From: Marthasterias glacialis
Lineage: Eukaryota > Echinodermata > Asteroidea > Forcipulatida > Asteriidae
DNA length: 64,000 nucleotides
Direction: 5' to 3'
NCBI GenBank assembly: GCA_911728455.2
Contig: OU452235.1
Location: 12,386,634-12,450,633, forward strand
The notes under the pieces are model-generated. The model ran no database searches. It was given only the letters and a program-made list of their open reading frames with translations, and had not been told where the DNA came from. A program made the translations under genes and the position numbers. Shown piece by piece: positions 42,901-54,545 of the stretch. How positions within the stretch are numbered: the first letter of the stretch is position 1; every line of letters begins with the position of its first letter.

Positions 42901-43981
42901 TGTGCCTGACAACCAAGCCCTAGTGGGCTCTTTTTGGAGCGTGTTACACCAACCACATATGAATATGTAATACAAATTTTGTGTTATCAAAATGGAGGGA
43001 AATTAGTTCACATTTTTCCTCAAAAACAGATCCCTACCTCCATAAAAGCCCTCATGAATTAAACTAGATACTTGACAAGTCGTTATTTATTATTCCCTTT
43101 GATAGGCTATGCAGCAAGATGATGTTCAAGAGCAGCCAATGCAACTGCTGCAGTTTGCACCTGGCAACCAGCCAACAATCAACTACGTGCATGGAAACTC
43201 TGCATCTGCAGCTATACAAGAAGCCGTGCTACGAGCAATGAACGCACAGCATCAGCACAACGGCATGGATTCGGGCTCCACCCACCAGATCCTTCTACAG
43301 ACTGGCGAAGGTGAAGAGACTGCTGCCTTCTTACAGCATGCTATTGGGGGTGAGACCCAGATCATGCAGACAACCAGTAGTGAGCAGGCTGCGCTTATGC
43401 TGCAGGAGCTTGCTGCAAATGGGGCACAGGTTGTGTTCCAGCCGTCGGGCGACTCAATCGACAACACCACAACAATGCAAGCAACTTTGCAAGGGGAAAA
43501 CGGTGAAACAAGCATCGTCATGGTTAATCTTGGTCCTGATATGGTGACTGAAGTTGAGGGCACAACATCCACCATCACCATCCCTGCCATGACCTCTGAA
43601 CAAATGACCTCTGAGGTCATAACCTCTAATGACATAACACCAGAAGCTATGACCTCTGAAGCAGTGACCTCTGATGATCCCTTAACCACTGGAGCCGTAA
43701 CCTCTGAATCTATACCGTCTGAATCTATCATCACAACTACGCCAGATGAAATCATCACACACACCCCGCCCGATGAAATCATCACACACACCCCTCCCGC
43801 AGCTGAAACAATGACCCGTGACCCCGTGAACTCTGACCCGACCCAAACCATTGTCATGGAGGATGTCGTGATTGAACAGGAAGGACAAGAGGTCAATACG
43901 GAAGCAGAGATACAAGCACTCGCCAAGGAATGGCAGAGGGAGAACATCATTGAAGAAGAAGTGAACACGGATGAAGTCTAA
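30954..43981 (+). CDS. PR/SET-domain C2H2 zinc-finger protein with AT-hooks (PRDM-like)
   Basis: Fourteen exons: 30954-30966, 32301-32419, 32919-33068, 33849-34025, 34381-34534, 35565-36371, 37435-37593, 38037-38178, 38885-39054, 39626-39802, 40324-40463, 41711-41839, 42520-42642, 43106-43981. They total 3336 bases (1111 residues), all in phase. Order: PR domain at about 5-110 (ALEKGHRYGPFKGRL, WLHFIRQTQNKEQSN), AT-hook RGRKPGP (130-136), C2HC finger CIECGQTF (from 170), acidic Glu/Gly tract (210-262), AT-hook RPRGRPRKD (326-334), very basic block (341-354), then eleven C2H2-type fingers from 384 to about 715; the third has an irregular His spacing. The C-terminus (821-1111) is Gln/Thr/Ser-rich with MTSE-type and DEIITHTPP repeats, resembling an activation domain. 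A nuclear transcription regulator is expected. PRDM10 or another PRDM subfamily is possible, but I could not assign one. The 13-base first exon is supported by phase only. Confidence 0.85.
31408..31552. mobile_element. foldback MITE with CG-rich arms, about 145 bp
   Basis: Left arm ACAACGTTGCAAATAGTAAT then ACTTTTACGCGCGCG and ATGCATGCTGGTCTA; the right arm is the complement, with a short loop between. Arms of about 65 bases pair nearly throughout. In intron 1 of the PR-domain gene. Confidence 0.75.
32475..32604 (+). repeat. GGCCTG-type interspersed repeat
   Basis: Has CACCTCTATGAGGAAATTGT, ACTGGAACATTTCAAGGGGC and terminal AGTATCGGGCCTG. A second copy follows directly at 32617, making a tandem pair in intron 2 of the PR-domain gene. 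Confidence 0.8.
32617..32735 (+). repeat. GGCCTG-type interspersed repeat, tandem neighbour
   Basis: Same landmarks as the previous copy: TTTGAGGAAATTGTGAATTT, ACTGGAACATTTCAAGGGGC, TGACCAGGGGCAACGAAGGC and AGTATCAGGCCTG. Confidence 0.8.
33523..33664. mobile_element. MITE with GGGAGACTTTT ends, about 140 bp
   Basis: Inverted arms ATGGGAGACTTTTGAGGACA and AGGTGGCAGCAGACT against AGTCTGCTGCCACCT and ACAAAGTCTCC. The central part has TGCGCATGCTCAGAACTACG. A relative is at 46111-46263. In intron 3 of the PR-domain gene. Confidence 0.7.
34808..34945. mobile_element. degenerate MITE family A copy
   Basis: Retains AGAGCTGCTTAAAACATTAT, GGGGTACCAGTCACAA, TGGCTGGTTACTG and TAAGCACTTATCTGTGCTTA but the outer termini are lost. 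Confidence 0.45.
36557..36655 (+). repeat. GGCCTG-type interspersed repeat, worn
   Basis: Has GGGAACCAAGGCAATGACCA then GGGGCATTGAGCATCAGGTCTG-like end (first 20 bases match the family); the middle segment is deleted. Confidence 0.5.
38431..38624. mobile_element. MITE family A copy
   Basis: Best preserved termini: GGGCCCAATTTCATAGAGCT on the left and AGCTCTATGAACTTGGGCCC on the right. In the intron between the exons at 38037 and 38885. Confidence 0.82.
39120..39352 (-). mobile_element. tRNA-derived SINE, family 3
   Basis: Minus-strand head with GGCTCAGTGGTTTG and box B-like GGTTTGAATCCC, and a tail of TTATTTATT type at the left. Two more copies lie within 2 kb (39925 and 41090). Confidence 0.7.
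39925..40090 (-). mobile_element. tRNA-derived SINE, family 3, second copy
   Basis: Shares GTGGGATTCAAACCAGGGTC then CACAGAG with the copy at 39120, and GACTGAAAAGCCAATCCATT with the one at 41090; the tail is missing. Confidence 0.65.
41090..41320 (-). mobile_element. tRNA-derived SINE, family 3, third copy
   Basis: Colinear with the copy at 39120: ACATCCAACAGCGAAAGCAC, TTCAGCTTTAGAT, CAATCCATTTGCAACGC and GGTCCACAGAGG. The family 4 SINE starts directly after it. Confidence 0.7.
41322..41630 (-). mobile_element. tRNA-derived SINE, family 4, second copy
   Basis: Minus-strand head with GTGGCTGAGCAGTCAAG and box B-like GGTTCAAGTCCC, then TGTCCTTAAGCAAGGCCCTT. The body matches the copy at 26740-27050. 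In the PR-domain gene's intron before the exon at 41711. Confidence 0.75.
41885..42060 (+). repeat. short direct duplication, two units of about 75-100 bp
   Basis: GCCATGTTTCGGTC, AAGTTTC and TTGAAACA recur in the same order in the two units (from about 41887 and 41996). It lies in an intron of the PR-domain gene and has no coding support. Confidence 0.6.
42268..42437 (-). repeat. GGCCTG-type interspersed repeat, reverse orientation, long form
   Basis: Reads CCAGGCCTGATACTGATACA, ATTGCCTCCGTTGCCCCTGG and TTGGTGCCCTTGAAATGTTC from left to right, and continues to a second AGGCCTG near 42430. This makes it the fullest copy. Confidence 0.75.
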
Positions 43982-45607
43982 CGGAATGAGAAACCCTTCG
44001 GGCTGTGTCCGAATGAATGACTTCGGCAATGGCTATGGCTGGACTGTCAACAAGTCCTACTCTTCAATGTTGCCATTGTAGCCAACAGTCAAAGCCGCAG
44101 CCAAAGTTGCTTGATTGGAATGCGGCCTTATTTTTATTTGTTTTGTTGGATGAAATTCCCTCCATTGTATAATTAGAGAGAAGACACAGTATTGATTTTC
44201 TCTGCTCATTGGCAATTTCATATCCCTTTTCTATTTGTTTATAAAGGAGCCTAAAATCTAAAATGCCTGTAAAATCGGAAGAAAGACAAAGGCCCAAAAC
44301 AAATGAAAGTCTCCCCATCCAAGTCCATGTTTCTTTTTGCTAAGAAATTACTTTGGGCAAGACAAATCCTCAATTACATCAACTAAAACCAGGAGCTCAA
44401 AAATCTCGCAAAATCAACAAATGAATACGCTACAGAGTCGATAGTACCGAAACAATGTAGTTCTACAGCTGAGCTAGTTTCCAAGGAACGTGTGAACATC
44501 TTTAAAAAAAAAGGAAGAAGGAAATTAGCTGTTGCATATTATTTGCCAGCCAAATGGCCTGTGGTATAAATACAAAGTTTGGTAATGACCGCTTCTTTCG
44601 ACCTTAACTGAGTCTTTCTCAAAGGCTTTTGAGAAAGACTGAGATAGGTTCGGAACTTAAGGCCAATACAAAATTGTGCATGATCTTTAAATGCCACTTA
44701 TTTGGCTATAGACATCAGATTTAACTTCAGGATGAATTTGTTGATGAAAATATTTATCGGATTAGTTACTCGCAGCGAACCAACTATTTTGATAGGCCCA
44801 TTATAGTTTCTCCAAAGAAGTGTTTGTTTGATTCTAACTTATTAAATAATGAGTATTGCAAAAATGTATCGATATATTTATTTTAAAAAAGTCAATCAGC
44901 CAATGAATTTGTGCCATCATGTGTAAGAAAGCATGCTTTGGTTTAACTTTGCTTGGGGCGGGTGCATCCAACTGAATCGACGAATGCAAGTTGTGGCCAG
45001 AAACAGCCAAGTTTTGCCAAAAACGTTTTCATTAAGTGTGCCGTTTCATAAGTCTGTCAGCATTTTCACAGGTCCATTCGATAACCTGAAAATGCCCAAA
45101 CCCTTCAAAATCCAACGGCATGTTTTGTTTGATTCTGTCTGACTGAGGATCTGCACATAGTCACCCAGCGGTGTAACCACACGTTTTCATTTGGGGGGAG
45201 GGGGGGGGGGGGCAAGTGGGGGCAAAGACCCCCTGGTTTTGCCACTGATGGCACCATAATCAGAGTCCAACAATTTGGGTGTTGAGTTACCATTATGGTG
45301 TTGGATTTTGATGGGGTGTGAAGGACTTGTATGGGTCCCCTGCCTCTCTCCCATCCCCTCTGGTTTAGCCACCGATGGCACCATAATCAGACGTTATGGT
45401 GTTGGATTTTGATAGAGTTATAAAAGGACTTCTTTGGGACGTAAGTTATAGAAGCCATGACTTGTGCATGCCTATTGGTCTATTGAAGCTGTGGGATGCA
45501 ATGATAGCTGGATCGCTTGAAGACAATTTCTGCTAGTCTTCAGGATCTTTAACCGGCATTTTTGTCAGCTGACATTTGTTAAAATGAAGAGTATGGAGTT
45601 TGTAACA

Positions 45608-45775
45608 GGCATGCAACTGAAGTTTGGGGAAAGAACAAAAAACCAAAAACAAGAAAAAACAAACAAAACAAGGGAAGTGGCAGACACAGCAAGACTTTGC
45701 GCAATGTACTGTCTGTCAATTTTAAATGGCACAGCTGAAAAACCAAAAACATGAAAATCAGCTGAAAATTTGAAT
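45608..45775. mobile_element. MITE with CAGGCATGCAACT ends, third copy
   Basis: Left end CAGGCATGCAACTGAAGTTT; right end near AAAATTTGAATGCCTTTT. The interior has CACAGCAAGACTTTGCGCAA, as in the copy at 22120. Confidence 0.6.
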
Positions 45776-46110
45776 GCCTTTTCTAAAGATTCTAATCAAT
45801 TTCTGAAATTACAGCCAAAATATTTTTTTTAATACAGATTAATTTGATGCATTCCAATTTATACTTTTCACATTCAAAGTGTTGTTAATTTCAGCATTGT
45901 TTTGAAGTTGTAATTCGTTTGCTGTGTAAGTAATAAATAATGATATGAGCATGTCAAAGTGGAAGAGGGTTTTGAAATGAGTTATTTGTCATTTGATTGA
46001 GGGCAATGCACAATGACGGATTCCAAATTCATCAAAAAAATCCACTGGGAAGATACGAGATATAATATAGCCGATGTCCCCCCCCCCACTTGTCCGAATA
46101 TCGTAAATAA

Positions 46111-46263
46111 ATGGGAGACTTTTAAGACAATGGCGGCAGCAGACACAACGGTCTTTTTGACAGTTTGAGCATGCGCGCACATGCTCAGTACTGCTTGCGT
46201 AGTTCTCAGCTCGCGTACTACTGGTGAGAACTGTGAAACAGGACTGTCCAAAAGTCTCCCATT
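46111..46263. mobile_element. MITE with GGGAGACTTTT ends, second copy
   Basis: Ends ATGGGAGACTTTTAAGACAA and AAAAGTCTCCCAT are inverted. The interior shares GGCAGCAGACAC and GCATGCGCGCACATGCTCAG with the 33523 copy. It abuts the element at 46266. Confidence 0.7.
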
Positions 46264-46265
46264 GT

Positions 46266-47060
46266 TAGACCGATTGCGCGACCCGCGTCACGTGACCTCT
46301 TGTTGGTATTAAATGTAATCACACACGGCGTCCTCTATAGGAAAGTGCGGTACGGTACGCGATGATTGTTGCATCTAGTTTATTCGATCGAGGCTTTTCT
46401 TGCTCGAAATCTTTGAAATATATTGCAGAGTTTGTACCAGAGACCTTCAAGTGGCTGAATAAAGCCAGTAAGGACAGTTCCAGCAAGTCTTGTAAATTTT
46501 ACAAGTAACGTATAAATGTGCACGATGTGTCCTAGTGCAGGACGGAACGTTAAGGCCAGACGACCGCGATCACACACTTTTCAACACAAAAATTGCAAAG
46601 TTTTGAAGCTGAAATCATCCAAAGAAAATGCTTTCCAAAACTGTGTGGTTCATTTGCCTATTTGAAATGTCGCAAGGCTAGGTATAAATGCTCACTTTTC
46701 CAACGTTCTTTACCGCCCCCCCTTTTTTTACAGTGATTTAGGCCTACATTACAAACAAAATAACATGCGGGTGGCTACTACATAGTCGTCCGACGTCGGT
46801 CGTGCAAAACTAAAATAAACCTCTTTTGTAGTAGAACACTGGTAGTTTATGAAACAGTAGTGTGATAAAAATCAATGTCACAACATACTACTTTAATAAA
46901 ATGGCCTAGTAACTGTGTTATTATTACCAAAAAGCCGTTTTTTGGTGTGACTCTATCGGTCATGGCATGTATTTGCACGTAGTTTGCCATCAGCTCAGAT
47001 TACTATGACCCACAATAGGTCACGTGATGACATGTAAACATTGGTCGCGCAATCGGTCTA
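46266..47060. mobile_element. 795-bp inverted-repeat element, TAGACCGATTGCGCGACC ends
   Basis: Perfect inverted ends of 18 bases (TAGACCGATTGCGCGACC and GGTCGCGCAATCGGTCTA), with a second inverted block TCACGTGACCT / AGGTCACGTGA a little inside. There is no transposase frame. The flanks share only ATTGT, so the target duplication is unclear. Confidence 0.7.
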
Positions 47061-50000
47061 TTTATTGTCATGTTGTGTGCGCCCAGTGCAGTGACGTACC
47101 CAACATCTTTTTTTTTTGCAGGGGATGGGGGCACAGATATTTGTTGAGGGGGCAATTTCAGTCGAGGTCAAGCCCAACGCGGACATTCACCCCTCCCCGG
47201 TGATGATGTTTCGTTTGCAAAAATGTACACTTTGTAGCTTAACTCTACACAGTTCTTGTAGGCGGCAGGGTTTGTTACTTGTTTTGTTGTTTCTGCTGAA
47301 TGGTCAGGGGACCTTGCTGTCGTTAGTGCTTGAGGGTTAGAAATAATGTGCCCGTTGCTTCCTACTAATTATAAGATTTGTCACAAATAATAATAATAAT
47401 AAATAAATAAAAACTCTAGAAGAATATGTGATACACATAATAGTATTCATTCTTTATCCAGGCACGTCTCCTTTTCTGTATAAATCATCTAAATTATCAT
47501 AATTATGTGCCCCATACACAGCATTTATTGCCACAATAAGATCATATTACGTTTCAGCTGAATATAGGTCTGTATGCATAAGGTTGCAGCCTTGGGGCAC
47601 AATTACATATGCAATGACGTCAGCACCATCAAAATAATGAACACTATGGACCTACACAACCACAACATACTTGGGAGTATTAGCCTAATACGGTACATCT
47701 TATTAAAAAACACATGATTTGAATTAAAACAACATTGTTACTGCTGTTGTTGTTTATATATAAAAACAAAAAAACAAAAAACAAGGTACTCAACTAAATA
47801 AAAGAGATATTAGGGCACTCTTTCAAAATCCAATGTTTTACCATTCCCCCTTTTTTTTTACAAATATGTTTCTTTGGAAGTAGTTGATTTGAATTTAATA
47901 ACCGTTCCCAAAACATCCTTTTTGGCTCATCATGTCTTTCCTCCAGGTATCTAAGTTGAAAACGCAGCCCAGTTCATTTCTTTGGGTATAATTTTGTGCA
48001 TCGGGTTCCTATTTGCGTTTGATACGAATGATTGTTTTTTATTAGAAGTGTAAATTGGCAAAGGTGTTGCAACACAAACAGTTACAGTGCACTATGGCAA
48101 TAAATGCGTGTAATGGCAATTTGTCATTTAAAAAAAAGGACCACAGATGTCATCGTTAAGTCCTTCTAATGGAGAATTTTAAAGCATATTTTGGATCATA
48201 ACGGCGATTATTTGATTTCATAAACTAATATTTAAAGATCCTTTCGCATTGCCTCGAAAATATGCCATTAACGTCAGAACACATGCCTAATCTTTTACGA
48301 TTTTGTTTTACCGAACTGTACATAACTTATTAGACGTTAAGTTAATTTAGTCAGATTTTCTAATTTGATTTGGCTCGTATTATTTAAACGTGGAACGGGA
48401 TTTTCCCATATGAACCATTTTTAGAGAAAAGTTACCGAGGCAGCATCTAACGAATTTGGAATATCGTTAATTTCTGCTGATTTTGTATTAGGCTAATAAT
48501 AATTCCTGCAATGACAATCGTCTTGGACATTATTACGAGTGTGGCAAGCCTGCCTGCCGGGGCGGGTGTAGGCCTACCGTGATCTTGACCGGCGGACCCT
48601 CAAGGCTGGACACGTTCCATAATCGACAAAACCCCGGACTATTTTGTTCTCGTGTAATCTAATTAAATCTCTGTTTCTTCATAACTAATTCAATTATTGC
48701 TAGAGATAGGCCGCGGTTTGTTCGCATTGATTTCGTGCCTGCACCTGGCCAGTGGGCATTATGACGAATAAAAAACCATTTCGTGTGGATGTTGCTTTGA
48801 CAGCCGTTATGATGAAACTGTCTTAGCGATTCCTAGGATGGCAAAGATCACGGCTGTTTGGAAACTGTCTTTTAAGATGGCTTTATCAAATATTGCTATT
48901 TATATAATACACATTCTCCTTACACACTCCTTACGTATATTAGGTGTTTTGTTTATGAAAAATTCACAAAATTAGGCAGTCACGTCACGTTTTGTCAGGG
49001 ATTTTGCCTGTGCAGAGCAACTTCACATGTCAGTCTTATTTCGATGGTGGCAATTGGATTTAGCACTCCAGTGATTTCGCTTCAACCGCAATTATTTGTT
49101 AAATTTGAAAAGTATTTCAGTCGGAAATACTGCTCCTCTCAAAAAATATTATTTTACAATTACAAATCCTATAATTTATCATGGACCGATTGCATAAGGC
49201 ATTCTTGTTTTAGATCATTTTGTTGTACACTGTTTTAAATTTTTATGTTATCTTGTTTGTTTGTTTTTGGTTTTGTTTCGTTTTGTTTTTACTTTTGATT
49301 TAGGATCAATCATTTAATTCCTCACATTTCAATCTATCAACAAATTAATCAGCCTAGGGCGTTCTTTATCTATTTATGCGAAGTTACATTTGTTTTGTAA
49401 ATTCTGTACAATTTGTGACTGAGAAAGAAAAGTCAACAACTTTTGAAAAGTAAATTCAACCACTTAATCAAATAAAATCGTTAAAAAGAATGAAATCTTT
49501 ACCAACTTCCTTTTCATTGACCTGTATAAATGTCAATGGTTTCTGACGTAATTTTGAGATGTATTTTATTTGTGAAAAATCTGTATATTTCGTGACTAAA
49601 TAAAGTATCGGTTTTAAAACGTCAAAAAAGTAAACCAATCAATCCATCGATCAATAAATCAACTGTAGTATTTAATTCACTGGTCACAATTTTTCAACAG
49701 TCGTTTCTCACGGCCAGGTACCTTTGTCTGAGAGTAGTTTTGAAAGCTAATTTGTCAAATTCTTTCCTGATATTGTTCGGAGCATCACCTTCTGAAATTA
49801 TAAAAAAAAACACTTGACACCGTAGCGTATTATTACCTCAACGCTGGTTTCTGTTTGTGTTGTTCAGATGTTAGTGAGGTATAATGTTAAACATTTGTAT
49901 CCGAGTTTGAAATGTGTGTGCGTTGCTGATCTCAATCATGGTGGAGCACTCATTTGTACAACCCTATAAAAAATGGGCTGCATGACACACGGCATATTTA

Positions 50001-51802
50001 TGACGGGGTCCTGCCATGATAAATTGCTTACATCCACAGTGTTGCTAAGAGTGTCTCAAGGAGGATGAATAAAGTTCGCTTCTTACAAAAAAACACAAAA
50101 AAAACAAAACCTCGAACGATAGTCTTGAAGATTCTTACCTTTATCAATATCTAACACCCGTATAGAAACACAGTGTTGTCCAGCACTCTGATTGCGATGC
50201 ATTCCTGCGTGAAACACAAATAACATTTAATTTAAAGGTATCACAAACAATTGTTAATAATTGAAAACGGTTGCGACAGAATATAATACAAACTTCAAAA
50301 TTGCTGTTTATTAACTTGATATGCCAAATCAATGCAAATGAGAAACTACTTTTGCGAAAACAACTGCACCACCTCTCATTTCTCTTATTTTGGTCTGTCT
50401 ATCCTGAAGTAGGCATTAATGTACAAATTTACAATCATTGTCTGTTTTTATACTCTTTGTTTTCTCGAAAACTTTACCACCTAATTTGATGAATTTTTAC
50501 ATGTCGGTTAAAGTCACGTTTTCATCTAAATCTGGAGGATTGGAATGAATTTACCCTTCTATAAAAACCAGTAAAAGCAGACAACCTGATAAATATTCAC
50601 TTCATGTCCGCATAGCCAACTAATTCACAGGGATGCTAAGCACTGCATTTGAAACAAATTGTCCAGCACACTGTTTGAGCCACATAAAGTCACGCCACCC
50701 CCAAGCACTGGGTAGGCCTATACTCCACTACGTACCGTGAACACCTCATTAGAACTCTGCCTCTGCACAGAATAAATATTGACGTTTCTGAAGCATGCCA
50801 TAGCAGAGAAAATTGTATTTGAGTTCAATCATAATTTGAGACAATTTTCTCAAAAACATTACCATACAGCTCAACCCTACCATACCAATAATGCCCCCAT
50901 AGGCGAATGGAGTGTGCAAAGGGGTTGATTTGCCCGAATGTTTTCAAACGGATAAAAACTTAAGTACAAATTTTTAATAAAAATGATGTTTTCCCTTTTT
51001 TCTTGCTTTGCCCGAAAATTTCCCATTTTTTGTTGCCAGATTTTTTTTTAGAGGGGAGGAGACGTTGCCCCCTTTACTCCCAGCTCGTTCGCCTATTCCC
51101 CCCTGAATAACAACAAATACCCCCCCCCCCCAAAAAAAAAAAAAAAAAAAAGGAAAAAAGGAAACTCAACTCTCCCTTTAAACTGATCGAGTGAACGCGA
51201 GAACCTACCCGGTATCCTACACGTCCGAGATACGTCACATGACTCGCGTCTTCAGTTTCAATAAAAGATAATAATGATCTTGTTTCAGGTGACAAAGAAA
51301 ATGATTGATGGAAATTTCATTGCCGAGAAATTCCATCAAGGGTAGACAGGTTCTCGGAGAAATGTCATGTTAGTAAATTGGATTTCCCAAGTGGAGGTTG
51401 GGAGACGGAAGCATCAATACTGGAAAGGTAATGCTTGAGTTTATTATTTAAAGACGCACATGCTACTGTACCACATAGTCTTTCGCATTAATAGACCAAT
51501 ATCTGTGTACAATGGGAAGGGGAGGGTCAACTCTACTTATATTAGTGGGTGAGACTTTATTTTCAAAGATGGCTGAAACAAATGCACTACCGAAACCATA
51601 TCAACTTTGTAGGCTGGGTATAACACGCAGTTCTGACAGCCACTTTATGGTATACTTCATGTATATCTATTTATTCATGTAACTTTATGCTGGTACCCAT
51701 TTGCTCAAGGGTGAATTAGAGAAGCAATTGCGGTTCAAGGTCTTGCTCAGGGACCAAAGTACCGCGACCGGTTTGACATTAGGCTTACTCAGATTCTAAA
51801 CC

Positions 51803-52012
51803 AACGGCGTAGCCAAGGGGGATGGGGTGGGGGTGGTGAGGGGAACACGTGTCCCCACAAATTTCTAGTGCCCCCAGGTGCCCCATATAATTTTTTTTTT
51901 TAGATATATGTAATTCATAAAAAAAAGATACCTGGGCCCCCACTGAAAAGCAATGCCCCCCCCCCCCCCGCTCTATGCCCCAAGTGAAAAAAAACTTTGG
52001 CGACGCCGCTGT
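51803..52012. mobile_element. GTGGCGTAGCC-type element, about 210 bp
   Basis: Starts CCAACGGCGTAGCCAAGGGG and ends TTTGGCGACGCCGCTG, with a G-rich then C-rich interior. Related to the element at 5571. Confidence 0.55.
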
Positions 52013-54189
52013 TCTGAACGCGGGTAATGTCGACTCCGAGAACGGGTCACACTGACTCAAACCCATGGTCTGATCTTTTTGACCCATATATTCGACCCAG
52101 GTTGGGTCAACCCCGGTCTGGGTCACTCGAACCTGTAACGCAATTGTGACGATGTGACAAGTGGAACAAATTAAAAATAATAACAACAACAATAATAATA
52201 ATCACAAAAATGCTGCCGTCTTGCTTTCGTTTCCAGTATTTTTTGGGGGGTCACATCCTATCAATATCTTACTAATTAAGAATGACCTTTCACGACGGTT
52301 AAAAATAGAAAAAGGACAGTTTTTACTATGACCATACGGATGGGTGAAGCTGTCTTTAAATTTAGATTCACTTACTGAACATTAGACAACCATGTCAAGA
52401 AAAAATGACTTTTGCGTTTATGGGTGAAAGAATGGTGTTAAACATACAAAAATGTGAGTATGCTGTAAATAGACAATTTTTCAATTTAGGTTGTCAAAAA
52501 TACACAAACAACAACTTTTGCATTTCGAGTAAATCAACAATCAATAGAAAAAATAAATAGGTCTATGGAATGATATAATATTTTGGTTTACTAAATTCAC
52601 AGACAAAATACAATTAATGATTTTTCTATTGGTTTACTAAATTATTTCCTCTTGTAGAATTTAAAACACCGAGCCAATGAAAGTAAGAAAATTGAAAACA
52701 TACAAAAATGATAAACAAATTAAACCAGTAAACTGAAAACAAAATGAAAACCCCTATTAAAAGGAATGACGAAATATTTCTTGTCCTCAACCTTCGACCA
52801 TGATTAGAATGTTCGGAAACCGTGTTAAACGAATTCTCTAGAAATATGAGTAATGCATGCGCTCAATCATATACTGGTTGCCACCGACAATGCTAATCGT
52901 TTTGCGATCACAAAGCAACAATTACGAGAAAAGATAATTTACATTGCGTGGCTGCTAGATTATAAATCACACGCCCGTTGCAAGCGGTGTTTCTTTTATC
53001 TATGGCGTCAAGGAAGCGATTGACACGTGATTCTGCGCTGGTGTGACGTTTCAGCTTGAGCATAGCTAATTTGCAAGCTTGTACATTAACATAACAATAA
53101 AATTCTGCCCTCGAAGAATCAAGACATATTTTAACGAGGTGTATTAAAATATGGTAGGCATGACTTCATGCAAAAAAAAACAAAAAAAAAGGCTCCCTCA
53201 AATAAAAACGCCACTCTGTTACAGTGTGCAGTGGGGCCCGCGTGGATATTAAAAAACAGTTGTCGGTATAAGGAGGAGGAAAAACAGTATGACCATTAAG
53301 TGTGGCAGCTTCCCCCCGCCCAATTTCAATATTCCTAAAGGTTTGTGCTTTTTATTACAGACACAAAAGTGGGAAAATACACATAGTAAGATAATTTGTT
53401 CAATGGAAGAGTGTGATTCTTCGCTTGAAACGGTCGTGGAATTCATTCACACGACGTTTCGTTCAGTTTGTCTTCAGTTTTCTTTATTCTATAAATCATA
53501 GTTTTGATCAGTATATACACTGATTGAAACATCCGTGAACAAAATCCTTTTGCTCATTTTTTAGACTATACACACAAATTTACACTCTACTCCAACCAAG
53601 CACAGATTGAAAGGGACACATTGCCTTCAAAATTCTTTAAAAATGGGCTGTTTGGAATTATTCCTATCCTTTTAAAGAGTTGTTTATGCAATACTACACC
53701 TGCAATGTGTTCTAATTAAGGAAGAGTGATAAAAGGCCCCATACTTTTGCCTCTCGGAAATGCAACCAGCGGAACCACTCTCTACATACAAACATACGGT
53801 CCTCCATTTTGTGGACTCACAAAATTTGGTTTTACAAACTGGTGGGCCGTGTTCTGTCACGAAATTAAACAAAAACAACTCGATTTCGAGGGACATTTTA
53901 TGTGAATCGTTTTATTTTAACTTTTAAAATATCTTTCCAACCATTTCATGACAACGCTTTTTATAGCCCGAAGGCGCCCAATCCGAGGACAACTTGTTAG
54001 TTTATTGGGACACTGCAAAATAAAATGGAAGACAGCTTGAAAATGGAATGTTTAATATGACTTCTAACGTCACTTTTTTTTTTAAATAAAAACATTGTTA
54101 TTGTAAGTGAAACCTATATTGATTTTTTTTGTGGGTAACATTTCTTTTTATGTGAATGGCCACAGAAGGTAAACTCCTGGTACATCACT

Positions 54190-54545
54190 GTCGCATCCTC
54201 GCGGAGACGAGTCTGCGCACACTTATTTGCGCATAAGAAATTCAGAGAAAGCTAAACCGCAGCGGTCCTCCTCACGTCGTAACTCTGCGCTGTTCTCACG
54301 TCATTTTGTGAGCAATACACTCTACTAGCTGGTACTCATGTGTGCGACTGACAGAATTTGATACGAAACAAAGTCGGGCCAATATCCACTCGAGGATGGC
54401 TACGCGGTCATCTGGAAGGCTTTGCATGCTCCTGCACGTCAGGAAGTCGAGCTGACGGAGATACCATCTTCTCATGTCATGAGGACCCGGCCTGCTCTCA
54501 CCCCCAGCACACGTGTTGAATTCGGGGAAATTGATTGGCGATGAT
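54190..54545 (+). promoter_or_regulatory. possible promoter and 5' UTR exon of the receptor gene
   Basis: A locally CpG-richer stretch with CACGTCA/TGACGT-like sites ends at a strong donor, GATGAT/GTAAGTATAA at 54546. An acceptor (TTTTGGTTACAG) at 55988 precedes the receptor ATG by 36 bases. Together they suggest a non-coding first exon. The opposite strand has an open frame over the same interval, so the assignment is tentative. Confidence 0.35.

Larger units (their letters stand above)
43982..54189. other. gene-poor stretch after the PR-domain gene
   Basis: About ten kilobases with no coding exon that I can support. The first part should be the 3' UTR of the PR-domain gene. It includes MITEs (45608, 46111, 46266), G- and C-rich fragments of the GTGGCGTA-type element (45165, 47090, 51803), a poly-C/poly-A block near 51120-51150, and a worn SINE near 51640-51800. 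Sequence at 47.7-50.9 kb is largely unique and AT-rich and could hold regulatory DNA. Confidence 0.6.

Noticed and set aside
43252-43968. 238-codon minus-strand frame
   Set aside because: Antisense shadow of the last exon of the PR-domain gene; no start context or partner exons.
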